Positions 9,257 through 17,933 are shown, counted from the first letter of the stretch. The stretch is 36,185 nt of DNA from Rubrivivax sp. (GCA_026785885.1 JAJAZC010000204.1:1-36185), one strand, 5' to 3'. The notes: generated by a model not told the origin, from the sequence alone. Numbers and translations: made by a program.

Positions 9257-9342
9257 ATGCGAGTGGCGCATGCGAGTGGCGCATGCAAGCCGGTCATGCA
9301 ACAGGCTCAGGCAAGCCGGTCATGCAACAGGCTCAGGCAAGC
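9257..9342. repeat. Two adjacent tandem repeats (13-base x2, 26-base x2.2)
   Basis: A 13-base unit (ATGCGAGTGGCGC) is repeated exactly at 9257-9269 and 9270-9282. A 26-base unit is repeated exactly at 9285-9310 and 9311-9336, with six bases of a third copy. The second 26-base copy contains the last codons and stop (TGA at 9320-9322) of the phosphatidylserine decarboxylase frame, so the duplication grew out of the 3' end of that gene. Confidence 0.92.
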
Positions 9343-10182
9343 GCATTGGGGCCTGGCCCATGCGGATGCGCGCACCTGCTGCGATGCCCGGCGCGAGTGC
9401 AAAACCCGGCGGCACGAAAACGATGATCGTCGAGCCGTGCTGGAACCAGCCAAGCTCCTGCCCTTTTGGCGACCGCCACATCGCAAGGCATCTCGACCGG
9501 ACCACGGTACGTCAGGTGCAGCAGCACATCCAGCGCATGCAGCCGCCGGCTGGCCACCAAGATCGCCGCCACCGGCACCAGGGCCACCGGGTAGTCACCC
9601 CGCGCCAAGCGCAGCCGCAGCACCGCTCGCTCGTTGCGGCAGAACAACCGCTCCACGCGGGCCAGCGCAATCGGATTGACGTTCCAGGTGTCGCCACTGC
9701 GGTAGCTGACATGCTCCAGCCGCGCGTCGTGCGGTGCATGGAAGCGGGTGGTACATGGCCGACGTTAGCCGCAGCGTTACGTAGCTGCCGTGGTGGAACG
9801 GGGTGCTGTCCTGCGTCGGCCCGAACAGCTCCTGCAGTCGAAACAAAAAGCCTTTGGCCTGGAACACCACGGTGCCATCGACCGAGCCGCAGGCGCCAAC
9901 GATGGCATCGCAGGGACTGGCCAAAACCTGCGGGTCGGCTTCCACGGGCCGCGCGCCCGGGCGCAGCTCACGCATGAAGCAGTCGTGCAGGCTGGCAAAA
10001 CGCTGCTGTTGCGCATCGCTCAGATCCAGCTTGGTGAGCAGGCGCCACGCCGCGATCGAGCAGCGCGCCAGCCAGGGGTTGCGGATGCGGCTGAAGCGGC
10101 CCATCAGCCGAGTCAGCAACAGGCGCGGCACCCGGTTGGTGAGCAGGAAGTTGCTGTCTTCCTGCTGCAGAAAGCGCCGCAA
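9320..10182 (-). pseudogene. psd: Phosphatidylserine decarboxylase with two +1 frameshifts
   Basis: Psd makes phosphatidylethanolamine from phosphatidylserine with a self-generated pyruvoyl group. Joining three frames gives a normal-sized protein of about 286 residues. It runs QQEDSNFLLTNRVPRLLLTR at the N-terminus, ASPCDAIVGACG, then SGDTWNVNPIALARVERLFC, VALVPVAAILVAS and finally WFQHGSTIIVF, where HGS is the processing site. The first break is one extra base in a GGG run at 9746-9748 (after SAMYH). The second is one extra base in TTTT at 9474-9477 (after VAVAK). The first open start is TTG at 10182, with a stop codon upstream in frame, so the 5' end may also be eroded. Both indels lie in homopolymers, so sequencing error must be considered. 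Confidence 0.85.
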
Positions 10183-10248
10183 CGGGCGATGTTCATCACG
10201 CTGTCAATCTCACCGGTTGGACCTGCTGGCTTGCCAACGGATCGCACC

Positions 10249-11676
10249 ATGGACCCATCTTTTGCATCCCCTGCCCTGCCTGCCCTGACTGCTTTGGGTC
10301 TGGCTTTGTTGGCCTGGACGCTGCCGCGCGCCCGGCGCCGTTTGCAGCTGTCGCGGGCCAAGCACCGCTCGCTGGCCGGGCACGCGCGCATGGCCAAGCG
10401 CATCGCCGGGATGGTGCCGGGCTACGCTTATGACGAAGCCCGCTTTTTTGCATCTGATGGCGCGCCGCCGCAGGTGCAGGCCTTGCGCCGCGCCGGTCTG
10501 CAGCGCTTGAGCGATACCTACGCCCGCCGTTACCCCCAGAGCGCCGCGATGACCGCGCAGGCCCGCGACGCTTTGTCGGATTTGCAGTTCACCGGCAGCT
10601 ACCGCGTGCCCTTCCAGTGAGCACCGTTTCTGCGCCAGCACTTGCAGATCGGCAGCTTCTTGCAAGCCTCCTCCGGCGTCATGGTCGAGGACCTGGATGG
10701 CAACGTTTTCTACGACCTCACCGGGTCTTATGGCGTCAATGTGCTGGGCTACGACACCTACAAGGCCTGCCTCGCCGAAGGCGCGGCCGCCGCGCAGGCG
10801 CTGGGCCCGGTGCTCAGCGCATGCCACCCCGCGGTGCTGTCCAACGTGCAACGGCTGCGTGCAATGTCCGGCCTGGACGAAGTGTCCTTTCACATGTCCG
10901 GCGCCGAAGCCGTGATGCAGGCCGTGCGGTTGGCGCTCCATCACATGCGGCGCAGCTACCTCGTGCGCTTTTGCGGCGCCCACCACGGCTGGTGGGAGGA
11001 CGTGCAGCCCGCCCCCGGCAACCCGCTGCCGCCGCGCGAGACCTACACGCTCGAAGACCTGGACGAGCGCAGCTTGCAGGTGCTGCAGAGCCGCCGCGAC
11101 ATCGCCTGCGTGTTGGTCAAGCCGCTGCAGGCGCTGCACCCCAACGCGCCCGCGCCGGCGGACTCGTCGCTCGTCGACAGCACGCGCCGCGCCGGCTTCG
11201 ACCGCGGGCGCTGCTCGGCCTGGTTGCAACGGCTGCGCGAGGCCTGCACCAAGCGCAGCATCGTGCTGATCTTCGATGAGTTCTTCGTCGGCTTCCGGCT
11301 CCCGCCTGGCGGTGCCGACCTGTTTTCGATTCCGAGCTTCAGCCAGACCTTCGGCAATGTGACGGCCGAGGCGCTGGATAGCGGCCTGCCGGTGGTGGCC
11401 TTCGATCGCGCGGCAACCGCACAGCTGATCACGCACGGTGAACAAGGCCCGCGCAGGCCATGCGACGACGCGCTAGGTTTCGCCAACGCCGCCGTCGCAC
11501 TGGCCACCGATGCCGACAGGCACCGCCGATTCGAGCAAGCTGCACGGGCGCGCGCACTGGCGCTGGACTGGGACTCGGTCGTGTTGCGATCGGAAGCCGT
11601 GGTGGCGGCGATCGTTCACGGCGCCGCTCTATCGAGCCGGCAGGCCGCTGCCGTGATCGGCGCACGGGCGGCTTGA
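10249..11676 (+). pseudogene. Class III aminotransferase fused by deletion to a GT4 glycosyltransferase tail, with in-frame TGA
   Basis: Residues 1-123 carry a hydrophobic N-terminal helix (LTALGLALLAWTLPRARRR) and a region ending LQFTGSYRVPFQ. A TGA at 10618-10620 interrupts the frame, which continues FLRQHLQIGSFLQASSG with hallmarks of glutamate-1-semialdehyde-aminomutase-like class III aminotransferases (DLDGNVFYDLTGSYGVNV, SFHMSGAEAVMQAVRLA, VLIFDEFFVGFR). At about 11311-11322, after PPGG, the sequence changes in frame to a family 4 glycosyltransferase C-terminus: ADLFSIPSFSQTFGNVTAEA, LDSGLPVVAFD, QLITHGEQG. The PLP lysine segment of the aminotransferase and the acceptor half of the glycosyltransferase are gone. 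At least about 1.4 kb must have been deleted, estimated from usual family lengths. The chimera cannot perform either reaction. Confidence 0.85.
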
Positions 11677-11700
11677 CCAACGCCGCAGGAGATCGTTTTT

Positions 11701-11724
11701 GCCTGTGCGTCGTGGGGCACAGGC
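11701..11724. terminator. Hairpin just 3' of tmRNA (possible ssrA terminator or processing site)
   Basis: GCCTGTGC at 11701-11708 pairs perfectly with GCACAGGC at 11717-11724 around an 8-base loop, seven bases beyond the tmRNA CCA end. In the direction of ssrA transcription it is followed by A's and not T's, so it is not a textbook intrinsic terminator. Confidence 0.4.
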
Positions 11725-11731
11725 GAATGAC

Positions 11732-12105
11732 TGGTGGAACCGGGGGGAATCGAACCCCCGTCCGCAAGCCTTCGCCGGACGGTTCTACATGCGTAGCTGT
11801 CTGATTTGGATTTAAGTGCTTCGGTCGCGCAGCAGCACGCTACCGAAGCCCCGATTCATTTGGTTTTAAGCCCACAACGAATGACACGCTGCAGGACGAG
11901 CCTATGTGAATGACCTCGCAGTCATTGACCTTTCGATCTCAGACCCAGCCCATAGACAAGCTGTTGCGAGGCTCACCGGTTTTAAGCGGCGAGGGCGTAC
12001 GTTTGATCGTTCGCAGTTACTTTGTTTCCAGTGGATTTACGAGCGAACTGGTGCTCGGCATGCCCCGCGCCGACTCCGAACCCACGTCGAAGCCAAGTCG
12101 GTCCC
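11732..12105 (-). ncRNA. ssrA: Transfer-messenger RNA (tmRNA), one-piece
   Basis: The RNA rescues stalled ribosomes by acting first as an alanyl-tRNA and then as an mRNA for a degradation tag. The 3' end reads as a T-arm plus GGTTCCACCA. The 5' end GGGACCG pairs with CGGTTCC of the acceptor (one G-U pair), which sets the 5' boundary at 12105. The tRNA-like 5' part holds GGCTTCGACGTGGG. The tag frame at 12014-11982 reads GCG AAC GAT CAA ACG TAC GCC CTC GCC GCT TAA, giving A-ANDQTYALAA with the conserved LAA end. Length is about 374 nt, as in other one-piece tmRNAs. The plus-strand ORFs across it are artefacts. Confidence 0.97.
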
Positions 12106-12111
12106 ATGCCC

Positions 12112-12142
12112 GGGAGTTTAGGTCAAATTCAGCGTTTGCAAG
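12112..12142 (-). promoter_or_regulatory. Candidate ssrA promoter inside the 3' end of gph
   Basis: On the minus strand TAAACT lies about 9 bases before the tmRNA 5' end and resembles a -10 box. A TTGCAA-like hexamer lies about 15 bases further upstream. Both overlap the last codons of gph. The match to sigma-70 consensus is moderate and the spacing short, so this is tentative. Confidence 0.35.
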
Positions 12143-12813
12143 AGCTGGAGCGGCTCTTGCAGCACGTGGTCTGCGCCCCAGTCTTCGATGGGCGCAGCAC
12201 TGCCGGTGTAGCCCCAAGCAGCAGCGATGGCGCCCATACCCGCGGCGCGGGCAGCGAGCATGTCGCGATGGTCGTCGCCTATATACAGGCAGCTGGCGGC
12301 CGCACAACCGACGCGACGTGCTGCCTCTAACAGCGGCGCCGGGTGCGGCTTGGTCTGCGGCGTGCTGTCACCCCCGACCAGAACCTGATGTCCGGCCAGC
12401 ACCGGGAAGGCCTGCACCAGCGGTACTGCAAAACGCAGCGCCTTGTTGGTGACGATGCCCCAACACATGCCGTGTTGCTGCAACGCCAATATCAGCGCCG
12501 CTACGCCGTCGAAAGCTGTTGTCAGTTGCAGCATGCGCGCCTCGTAGCGGTCGTGAAACTCGTCGCGGTGGCTGGCGTATGCAGCCTGGGCTGGCACCAC
12601 GTCCAGCGCCGCACCCAACATGCCGCGCGCACCAGAGCCGGCATGCGGGCGCAGCAGCACATAAGGCAACTGCGCCAGGCCGCGCGCCAGGCGCATGTCG
12701 TTGGCCGTCCCGGCCAGGTCGGGTGCGCTGTCCAGCAGTGTGCCGTCGAGATCGAACAAGACGGCAGCCACGTGCGGCTGTGTGTGCTTGTTGTGACGCA
12801 CGTTGGCGCGCAC
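12118..12813 (-). CDS. gph: Phosphoglycolate phosphatase (HAD superfamily)
   Basis: A 231-residue HAD hydrolase that removes phosphate from 2-phosphoglycolate formed in DNA repair or by Rubisco. The nucleophile motif is FDLDGTLLDSAPD with D21 and the acid/base D23. Motif II is the VTNK stretch, motif III the lysine in QTKPHPAP, and motif IV GDDHRDMLAARAAG. The alpha-helical cap lies at about residues 30-100. GTG at 12813 is taken as start; AGGAG lies only one base before it, so GTG four codons later (12801) is an alternative. It starts 11 bases after the ubiG stop, as in many Burkholderiales where ubiG-gph are co-transcribed. Assignment against other HAD phosphatases rests on this context. 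Confidence 0.85.
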   Translation of the reverse strand: MRANVRHNKHTQPHVAAVLFDLDGTLLDSAPDLAGTANDMRLARGLAQLPYVLLRPHAGSGARGMLGAALDVVPAQAAYASHRDEFHDRYEARMLQLTTAFDGVAALILALQQHGMCWGIVTNKALRFAVPLVQAFPVLAGHQVLVGGDSTPQTKPHPAPLLEAARRVGCAAASCLYIGDDHRDMLAARAAGMGAIAAAWGYTGSAAPIEDWGADHVLQEPLQLLQTLNLT

Positions 12814-12824
12814 GCTCCTACCAA

Positions 12825-13532
12825 TTAACCCGGGCGACGGCAGGCGATCAAATAGTTGACGCTGGTGTCGTCCGCCAACCAGTACCGGCGCGTCAGCGGG
12901 TTGTATTGCAAGCCGCGGCTGGCCTCATGCGTCAAGCCGTTGTCACGGCACCAGCGCGCCAGCTCACTGGGGCGAATAAAGCGTGCGTACTCGTGGGTGC
13001 CGCGTGGCAGCAGGCGCAGCACGTACTCCGCGCCGACGATGGCAAACAAAAAGGCCTTGGCATTTCGGTTTAGCGTGCTGAAGAACACCCAGCCACCCGG
13101 TTTGACCAGTGTGGCGCAGGCGCGTACGACAGCCGCGGGGTCGGGGACATGCTCCAGCATTTCCATGCAGGTCACGACGTCGAACATTGCTGGGCTTTGT
13201 ACGGCCAGTGTTTCGGTAGCGACCTCGCGGTACTCGACGTTGTCAACGCCGGTCTCCAGCGCATGCAGGCGGGCTACAGCCAAAGGCCGTGCTGCCAGGT
13301 CGATTCCGGTCACCTTTGCGGAGCGGCGTGCCATCGCCTCGGCCAGGATGCCGCCGCCACAACCGACATCCAACACCACCCGGCCCTGCAGCGGCGCGAG
13401 GGTGTCGATCCACTCTAGGCGCAGCGGGTTGATCTGGTGCAGCGGCCGAAACTCACTGTCCGGGTCCCACCAGCGGTGGGCAAGTTCACTGAACTTCGCC
13501 AGTTCTTGCGCGTCGACGTTTTGCGTGTTCAT
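12825..13532 (-). CDS. ubiG: Ubiquinone biosynthesis O-methyltransferase
   Basis: This 235-residue SAM-dependent methyltransferase performs both O-methylations in ubiquinone synthesis. It begins [20 protein letters not shown], the conserved UbiG N-terminus. The SAM-binding motif [16 protein letters not shown] is at about residues 54-68. The acidic TGIDLA and the post-motif [12 protein letters not shown] are present, as is the membrane-lipid-binding loop around [20 protein letters not shown]. The ATG at 13532 is natural because the homology begins at once. It lies downstream of the ompA terminator and upstream of gph on the same strand. Confidence 0.96.
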   Translation of the reverse strand: MNTQNVDAQELAKFSELAHRWWDPDSEFRPLHQINPLRLEWIDTLAPLQGRVVLDVGCGGGILAEAMARRSAKVTGIDLAARPLAVARLHALETGVDNVEYREVATETLAVQSPAMFDVVTCMEMLEHVPDPAAVVRACATLVKPGGWVFFSTLNRNAKAFLFAIVGAEYVLRLLPRGTHEYARFIRPSELARWCRDNGLTHEASRGLQYNPLTRRYWLADDTSVNYLIACRRPG

Positions 13533-13552
13533 ACCGAGGATCGTAGGGGCAG

Positions 13553-13577
13553 AAAAAAACCCCGCCGTGGCGGGGTT
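13553..13577 (-). terminator. Rho-independent terminator of ompA
   Basis: AACCCCGCC (13558-13566) pairs with GGCGGGGTT (13569-13577). On the minus strand the hairpin is followed by seven T's (13559-13553). It lies 34 bases after the ompA stop and separates ompA from ubiG. Confidence 0.92.
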
Positions 13578-13610
13578 CTGAACGTAGCGGCCTCGCGGCG
13601 GCTGACGGAA

Positions 13611-14288
13611 TTACCGGCGGGTGCGGGTCCCGACGACCTCAACCTCAACACGGCGGTTTTTGGCCCGGCCTTCGGCGGTCTTGTTGTCGGCCACAGGCTG
13701 GCTAAGACCTTTGCCTTCGGTGTAAACGCGATTGGTCTCGACGCCCTTGCTAATCAAGAACTTCTTGACCGCCTCGGCACGAGAGATCGACAACTTCTGG
13801 TTGTAGCCCGCGCTGCCAACAGAGTCGGTGTGACCCACAGCAATGATGACTTCCAAATTGACACCCTTGGTCTTGTCAATCAGATCCGTCAGTTTGGCTT
13901 GCGCGTCCGGCTTCAGCACAGACTTGCCGAAGTCGAAGAAAGCATCAGCCGCGAACGTGACCTTCTCGCTAATCGGAGCGGGCGGCGGCGGTGGCGGTGG
14001 CGTCGCAGCAGGCGGAGTTACAGGCGCTGCAGCAGGCGGGGGTGGCGGCGGTGGGGGTGGCGGGGGAGCGCGCGGGGGCGGGGGCTTAATAGCTCCGTCG
14101 CAACTCTCAAGCGCGGTGGCTGGCGTCCAGCCGGCATCGCGCCAGCAGAGCTCATTGGTGCCGTTTTTCCAGACGGTGCCGTCCGTGGCACGCCAGTTAT
14201 CAATCGACTTCGCCTGCGCGAATACTGCGATCGGGGCGGCAAGTGCAGCGGTTGCAAATAACACCGCCACCTTGTTCAATTTCTTCAT
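13611..14288 (-). CDS. ompA: OmpA-family outer membrane protein with proline-rich linker
   Basis: A 225-residue envelope protein. A signal peptide (MKKLNKVAVLFATAALAAPI..VFA) should be cut at A24/Q25. A short N-terminal region with a Cys pair (C48, C63) follows, then a linker almost entirely of Pro/Ala at about residues 69-105. The C-terminal OmpA domain binds peptidoglycan: FDFGKSVLKPDAQAKL, GHTDSVGSAGYNQKLSISRA and GRAKNRRVEVEV. There is no eight-strand barrel, so it tethers the envelope and is not an OmpA porin. This is the usual Burkholderiales form next to ubiG and gyrA. The ATG at 14288 has AGGAG at ideal spacing. A strong terminator follows, as expected for an abundant protein. Confidence 0.93.
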   Translation of the reverse strand: MKKLNKVAVLFATAALAAPIAVFAQAKSIDNWRATDGTVWKNGTNELCWRDAGWTPATALESCDGAIKPPPPRAPPPPPPPPPPPAAAPVTPPAATPPPPPPPAPISEKVTFAADAFFDFGKSVLKPDAQAKLTDLIDKTKGVNLEVIIAVGHTDSVGSAGYNQKLSISRAEAVKKFLISKGVETNRVYTEGKGLSQPVADNKTAEGRAKNRRVEVEVVGTRTRR

Positions 14289-14329
14289 GATTCTCCTCTC
14301 GAGGAAAGCCGCAGACGAGCCTGCGTAAC

Positions 14330-14349
14330 GTCCAAAACGGTCCAAAACG
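14330..14349. repeat. 10-base tandem duplication in the ompA leader
   Basis: GTCCAAAACG occurs twice back to back, 42-61 bases upstream of the ompA start, in the ompA-gyrA intergenic region. On the ompA strand it reads as two copies of CGTTTTGGAC. It could be an operator or chance. Confidence 0.7.
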
Positions 14350-14577
14350 ACAAGTGACAAAACTAGCGAAAAACGGGCAAATTCCCGCAGCCGCGGGCAC
14401 TTACCACCGACAAAACATTGTGCCATAGGGTGTCGGCTCGGCTGCATTTTGGCCCCTGCCTCCGCGCTGCCCCGAGCCGCTGTTGCGCATCTGCGACAGG
14501 GCCGCCCCCCCCGTAGAATCCCGATCGGTTCGCCGCGGCTGCCTTGGCCTTGCGGCCCTCTTCCACCCGACTTTTGC

Positions 14578-17298
14578 ATGAGCGCCTTCGCCAAGGAAAC
14601 ACTTCCCACCAGTCTCGAAGAGGAGATGCGCCGGTCGTACCTGGATTACGCGATGAGCGTAATCGTCGGCCGCGCACTGCCCGATGCGCGTGACGGCCTT
14701 AAGCCCGTGCATCGCCGGGTGTTGTTTGCGATGCACGAATTGGCCAACCACTGGAACCGGCCGTATAAAAAGAGCGCGCGCATTGTTGGCGATGTGATTG
14801 GTAAATATCACCCGCACGGCGACACGGCGGTGTACGACACGATCGTGCGCATGGCGCAGGAGTTCAGCCTGCGCCACATGCTGGTCGATGGCCAGGGCAA
14901 CTTCGGCAGCGTCGACGGCGACAACGCCGCGGCCATGCGCTATACCGAAATTCGCTTGTCGAAAATTGCGCACGAGATGCTCGAGGACATCGACAAGGAC
15001 ACCGTCGACTTTGCGCCCAACTACGACGGAAGCGAGCGTGAGCCTACGGTGCTGCCGACGCGGCTGCCAAACCTGCTGGTCAACGGCAGCGCCGGAATCG
15101 CGGTCGGCATGGCCACCAACATTCCGCCGCACAACCTCAACGAGGTCGTCGACGCCTGCCTGCATCTGTTGAAGAACCCAGATGCCGCGCTGGACGAGCT
15201 AATGGAGATCGTGCCGGCGCCGGACTTTCCCACCGCCGGCATCATCTATGGCCTCGGTGGCGTACGCGAGGGTTACCGCACCGGCCGCGGCAAGGTCGTG
15301 ATGCGGGCCAAGTGCCACTTCGAGGACATCGACAAGGGCCAGCGCCAGGCCATCATCGTCGACGAGATTCCGTATCAGGTGAACAAGAAGACCCTGCTTG
15401 AGCGCATGGCCGAGCTCGTCCACGAGAAGAAGCTCGAAGGCATCAGCCACATCCAGGACGAGAGCGACAAGGACGGAATGCGGGTCGTCATCGAGCTCAA
15501 GCGCGGTGAAGTGCCCGAGGTGGTGTTGAACAACCTGTACAAGCAGACGCAGCTGCAGGACACCTTCGGCATCAACATGGTGGCGCTGATCGACGGCCAG
15601 CCGCGCCTGTGTAATCTGAAGCAGCTGATCGACATCTTTCTCGAGCACCGCCGCGAGGTGGTGACCCGGCGCACGGTGTACGAGTTGCGCAAAGCGCGCG
15701 AGCGTGGCCACGTGCTGGAAGGTCTGGCGGTCGCGCTAGCCAACATCGACGAGTTCATCGAGACCATCAAGACCAGCCCCACCCCGCCGGTGGCCAAAGC
15801 CGCACTAATGGCCAAGAGTTGGGACAGCAGCATGGTTCGCGAGATGCTCGCGCGTGCCGAGGAAAGCACCGCCGGCGGTCGCGCTGCGTATCGGCCCGAG
15901 GGCCTGCCCACCAGCTACGGCGTGCAGCCAGACGGCCTGTACCGCCTCAGCGACGACCAGGCGCAGGAAATCCTGCAGATGCGCCTGCAGCGCCTGACGG
16001 GGCTTGAGCAGGACAAGATCATCGGCGAGTACCGCGATGTGATGGCGCAGATTGCCGACCTTCTGGATGTGCTGGCACGCCCTGAGCGCGTGACCTCCAT
16101 CATCAGCACCGAGCTGGCTGAGCTGCGCCATGAATTCGGCCAGACCAAAGCCGGCGCGCGCCGCAGCGTCATCGAGCGCAACGCGCTGGAGCTGGGCACC
16201 GAAGACCTGATCACGCCCACCGACATGGTGGTCACGCTCAGCCACACCGGCTACATCAAGAGCCAGCCGCTGATCGAGTACCGCGCGCAAAAGCGGGGCG
16301 GGCGTGGCAAGCAGGCCACGCAGACCAAGGAAGACGACTGGGTCGACCAGCTCTTCATCGCCAACACCCATGACTGGATCCTGTGCTTCAGCGACCGCGG
16401 CCGGGTTTACTGGATCAAGGTGTGGGAAGTGCCCCAGGGCTCACGCGCCTCACGCGGGCGGCCCATCGTCAACATGTTTCCGCTGCAGCCGGGCGAAAAA
16501 ATCACCGTCGTGTTGCCGTTGACCGGGCAGTTCCGCAGCTTTCCGGCCGATCACTACGTCTTCATGTGCACTGCTTTGGGCATTGTGAAGAAGACGCCGC
16601 TGGACGACTTCAGCAACCCGCGAAAGGCCGGCATCATCGCTGTCACGCTGGATGACGGTGACTACCTCATCGGCGCCGCGTTGACCGACGGCAAACACGA
16701 CGTGATGCTGTTCAGCGACGGCGGCAAGGCGGTGCGTTTCGACGAAGGCGACGTCACCGCGCATGGCCGCCAAGCGCGCGGTGTCAAGGGCATGTCGCTC
16801 GAAGATGGTCAGAGCGTGATCGCCATGCTGGTGGCCGAGGACGAAACACAAAGCGTTTTGACCGCCACGGAAAACGGATTCGGCAAACGCACCAGCATCG
16901 GCGAGTACACCCGCCATGGCCGCGGCACCAAGGGCATGATCGCGATTCAGCAATCTGGCCGCAATGGCCGTGTGGTGGCTGCCACGCTGGTGCGGCCGGC
17001 CGACGAGATCATGCTGATCACCGACAAGGGTGTGCTGGTGCGCACCCGCGTCAGTGAGATCCGAGAGCTGGGCCGGGCCACCCAGGGCGTGACCTTGATC
17101 GCACTGGACAATGGCACCAAGCTGTCGGGGCTGCAGCGCATCGTTGAGAACGATGCGCCTGCTTTAGGCATCGAAGGCACTGAAAGCGCCAACGGCGTCG
17201 ACGGCGCCTCAATCCCCGACACACCCGACACACCCGACACACCCGAAAGCCGCGACAGCGGCGGCATTGCCGGCGAGCCCGGCCCGGAAGGATTCTGA
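14578..17298 (+). CDS. gyrA: DNA gyrase subunit A
   Basis: This 906-residue subunit of gyrase cuts and rejoins DNA to introduce negative supercoils. The catalytic tyrosine is Y122 in [11 protein letters not shown]. The quinolone-determining region reads [10 protein letters not shown] with T83 and D87, numbered as in E. coli. Thr at 83 occurs naturally in many species, and the common resistance changes to Ile/Leu at 83 or Asn/Gly at 87 are absent. The GyrA box region is QKRGGRGKQ. The C-terminal DNA-wrapping beta-pinwheel follows from about residue 530. The extreme tail is acidic, with TPD repeated from a 9-base tandem repeat. ATG at 14578 fits the family start, and upstream in-frame codons are not conserved. 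The stop overlaps the next start. Confidence 0.97.
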   Translation: MSAFAKETLPTSLEEEMRRSYLDYAMSVIVGRALPDARDGLKPVHRRVLFAMHELANHWNRPYKKSARIVGDVIGKYHPHGDTAVYDTIVRMAQEFSLRHMLVDGQGNFGSVDGDNAAAMRYTEIRLSKIAHEMLEDIDKDTVDFAPNYDGSEREPTVLPTRLPNLLVNGSAGIAVGMATNIPPHNLNEVVDACLHLLKNPDAALDELMEIVPAPDFPTAGIIYGLGGVREGYRTGRGKVVMRAKCHFEDIDKGQRQAIIVDEIPYQVNKKTLLERMAELVHEKKLEGISHIQDESDKDGMRVVIELKRGEVPEVVLNNLYKQTQLQDTFGINMVALIDGQPRLCNLKQLIDIFLEHRREVVTRRTVYELRKARERGHVLEGLAVALANIDEFIETIKTSPTPPVAKAALMAKSWDSSMVREMLARAEESTAGGRAAYRPEGLPTSYGVQPDGLYRLSDDQAQEILQMRLQRLTGLEQDKIIGEYRDVMAQIADLLDVLARPERVTSIISTELAELRHEFGQTKAGARRSVIERNALELGTEDLITPTDMVVTLSHTGYIKSQPLIEYRAQKRGGRGKQATQTKEDDWVDQLFIANTHDWILCFSDRGRVYWIKVWEVPQGSRASRGRPIVNMFPLQPGEKITVVLPLTGQFRSFPADHYVFMCTALGIVKKTPLDDFSNPRKAGIIAVTLDDGDYLIGAALTDGKHDVMLFSDGGKAVRFDEGDVTAHGRQARGVKGMSLEDGQSVIAMLVAEDETQSVLTATENGFGKRTSIGEYTRHGRGTKGMIAIQQSGRNGRVVAATLVRPADEIMLITDKGVLVRTRVSEIRELGRATQGVTLIALDNGTKLSGLQRIVENDAPALGIEGTESANGVDGASIPDTPDTPDTPESRDSGGIAGEPGPEGF
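17218..17244. repeat. 9-base tandem repeat x3 in the gyrA tail
   Basis: GACACACCC is repeated exactly three times in frame, encoding DTP units in the non-conserved acidic C-terminal tail of GyrA. The following unit has diverged. Confidence 0.9.
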
Positions 17299-17933
17299 TG
17301 TTGAAGTTTTCAATGCCGATGGCGCTAAGTGCTGCGTGTAAAGCGACGGCCCTGACAGCCGTCCTGGTGACGGCCAGCGCGGCCTCCTGGGCGCAAGCGC
17401 CGGCCGCTGCACCTGCCGCGACGGCGCAAGGCAAGAAGGAATTGATCGCCCGTGTATTGCAGCTGCAGCAGCCGGGCATCGAGGTCATGGCCAAGGGTCT
17501 GGCGGAGCAGCCAGCACTGCAGCTGATGCAGCAGGCCAGCCAGGCGCTGCAACGCCTGCCGGCCGAGCGCCGCGAAGCCGTGGCCCGCGACATCGAAGCC
17601 GACCTTCGCAAGTACGCCGATGAGGCCGTGCCGATCGTGCGTGACCGGGCCTTGAAAGCCGCACCGCTGACGATTGCACCGATGCTCGAGGAGCGCATGA
17701 ACGAAGACGAGTTGCGCCAGGTCATCGCGATGCTGGAATCCCCGGTGATCCGTAAGTTCCAGGGCATGGCCGGCGACATGCAGCGGGTGCTGACGGAGAA
17801 GGTGGTCGCCGACAGCAAGTCCGACATCGAACCCAAGGTGCGTGCCGTGCAGCAGACCGTGGCCAAGCGCTTGGGCATTGAACCCACGCCGAACGGCGGC
17901 GCTTCGGGCCCGGCCGCCCCGGCCAAGAAGTAG
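17298..17933 (+). CDS. Secreted DUF2059-type protein
   Basis: A 211-residue protein with an N-terminal signal peptide, probably cut at about A32/Q33 (ASAASWA/QAP), for export to the periplasm. The mature part is helical. It contains DUF2059-like features: KKELIARVLQLQQPGIEVM, a long amphipathic middle, and the segment NEDELRQVIAMLESPVIRKFQ that marks this family. The C-terminus is a Gly/Ala/Pro-rich tail. The function of the family is unknown. Its ATG overlaps the gyrA stop (TGATG), so it is translationally coupled to gyrA, an arrangement common in related genomes. pheA follows 30 bases later. Confidence 0.85.
   Translation: MLKFSMPMALSAACKATALTAVLVTASAASWAQAPAAAPAATAQGKKELIARVLQLQQPGIEVMAKGLAEQPALQLMQQASQALQRLPAERREAVARDIEADLRKYADEAVPIVRDRALKAAPLTIAPMLEERMNEDELRQVIAMLESPVIRKFQGMAGDMQRVLTEKVVADSKSDIEPKVRAVQQTVAKRLGIEPTPNGGASGPAAPAKK

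Noticed and set aside
9257-9342. CRISPR-like array
   Set aside because: The repeats are directly adjacent with no spacers and only two copies each.
6307-11676. All lesions as sequencing errors
   Set aside because: The two psd indels and the ugd single-base loss could be errors, but two internal deletions of hundreds of bases or more and two nonsense codons in one cluster are hard to explain this way. Neighbouring housekeeping genes have clean frames.
6307-11732. Genomic island inserted at the ssrA 3' end
   Set aside because: tmRNA 3' ends are common integration sites, but I found no integrase and no second copy of the 3' end, and the remnants look like old chromosomal genes.
11906-12452. 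Plus-strand open frames across the tmRNA and gph
   Set aside because: They overlap a clear tmRNA with matched acceptor ends and tag frame, and gph on the other strand.
14824-14826. GyrA T83 as a quinolone resistance mutation
   Set aside because: Thr at this position is a natural wild-type residue in many bacteria, and the usual resistance residues are absent.
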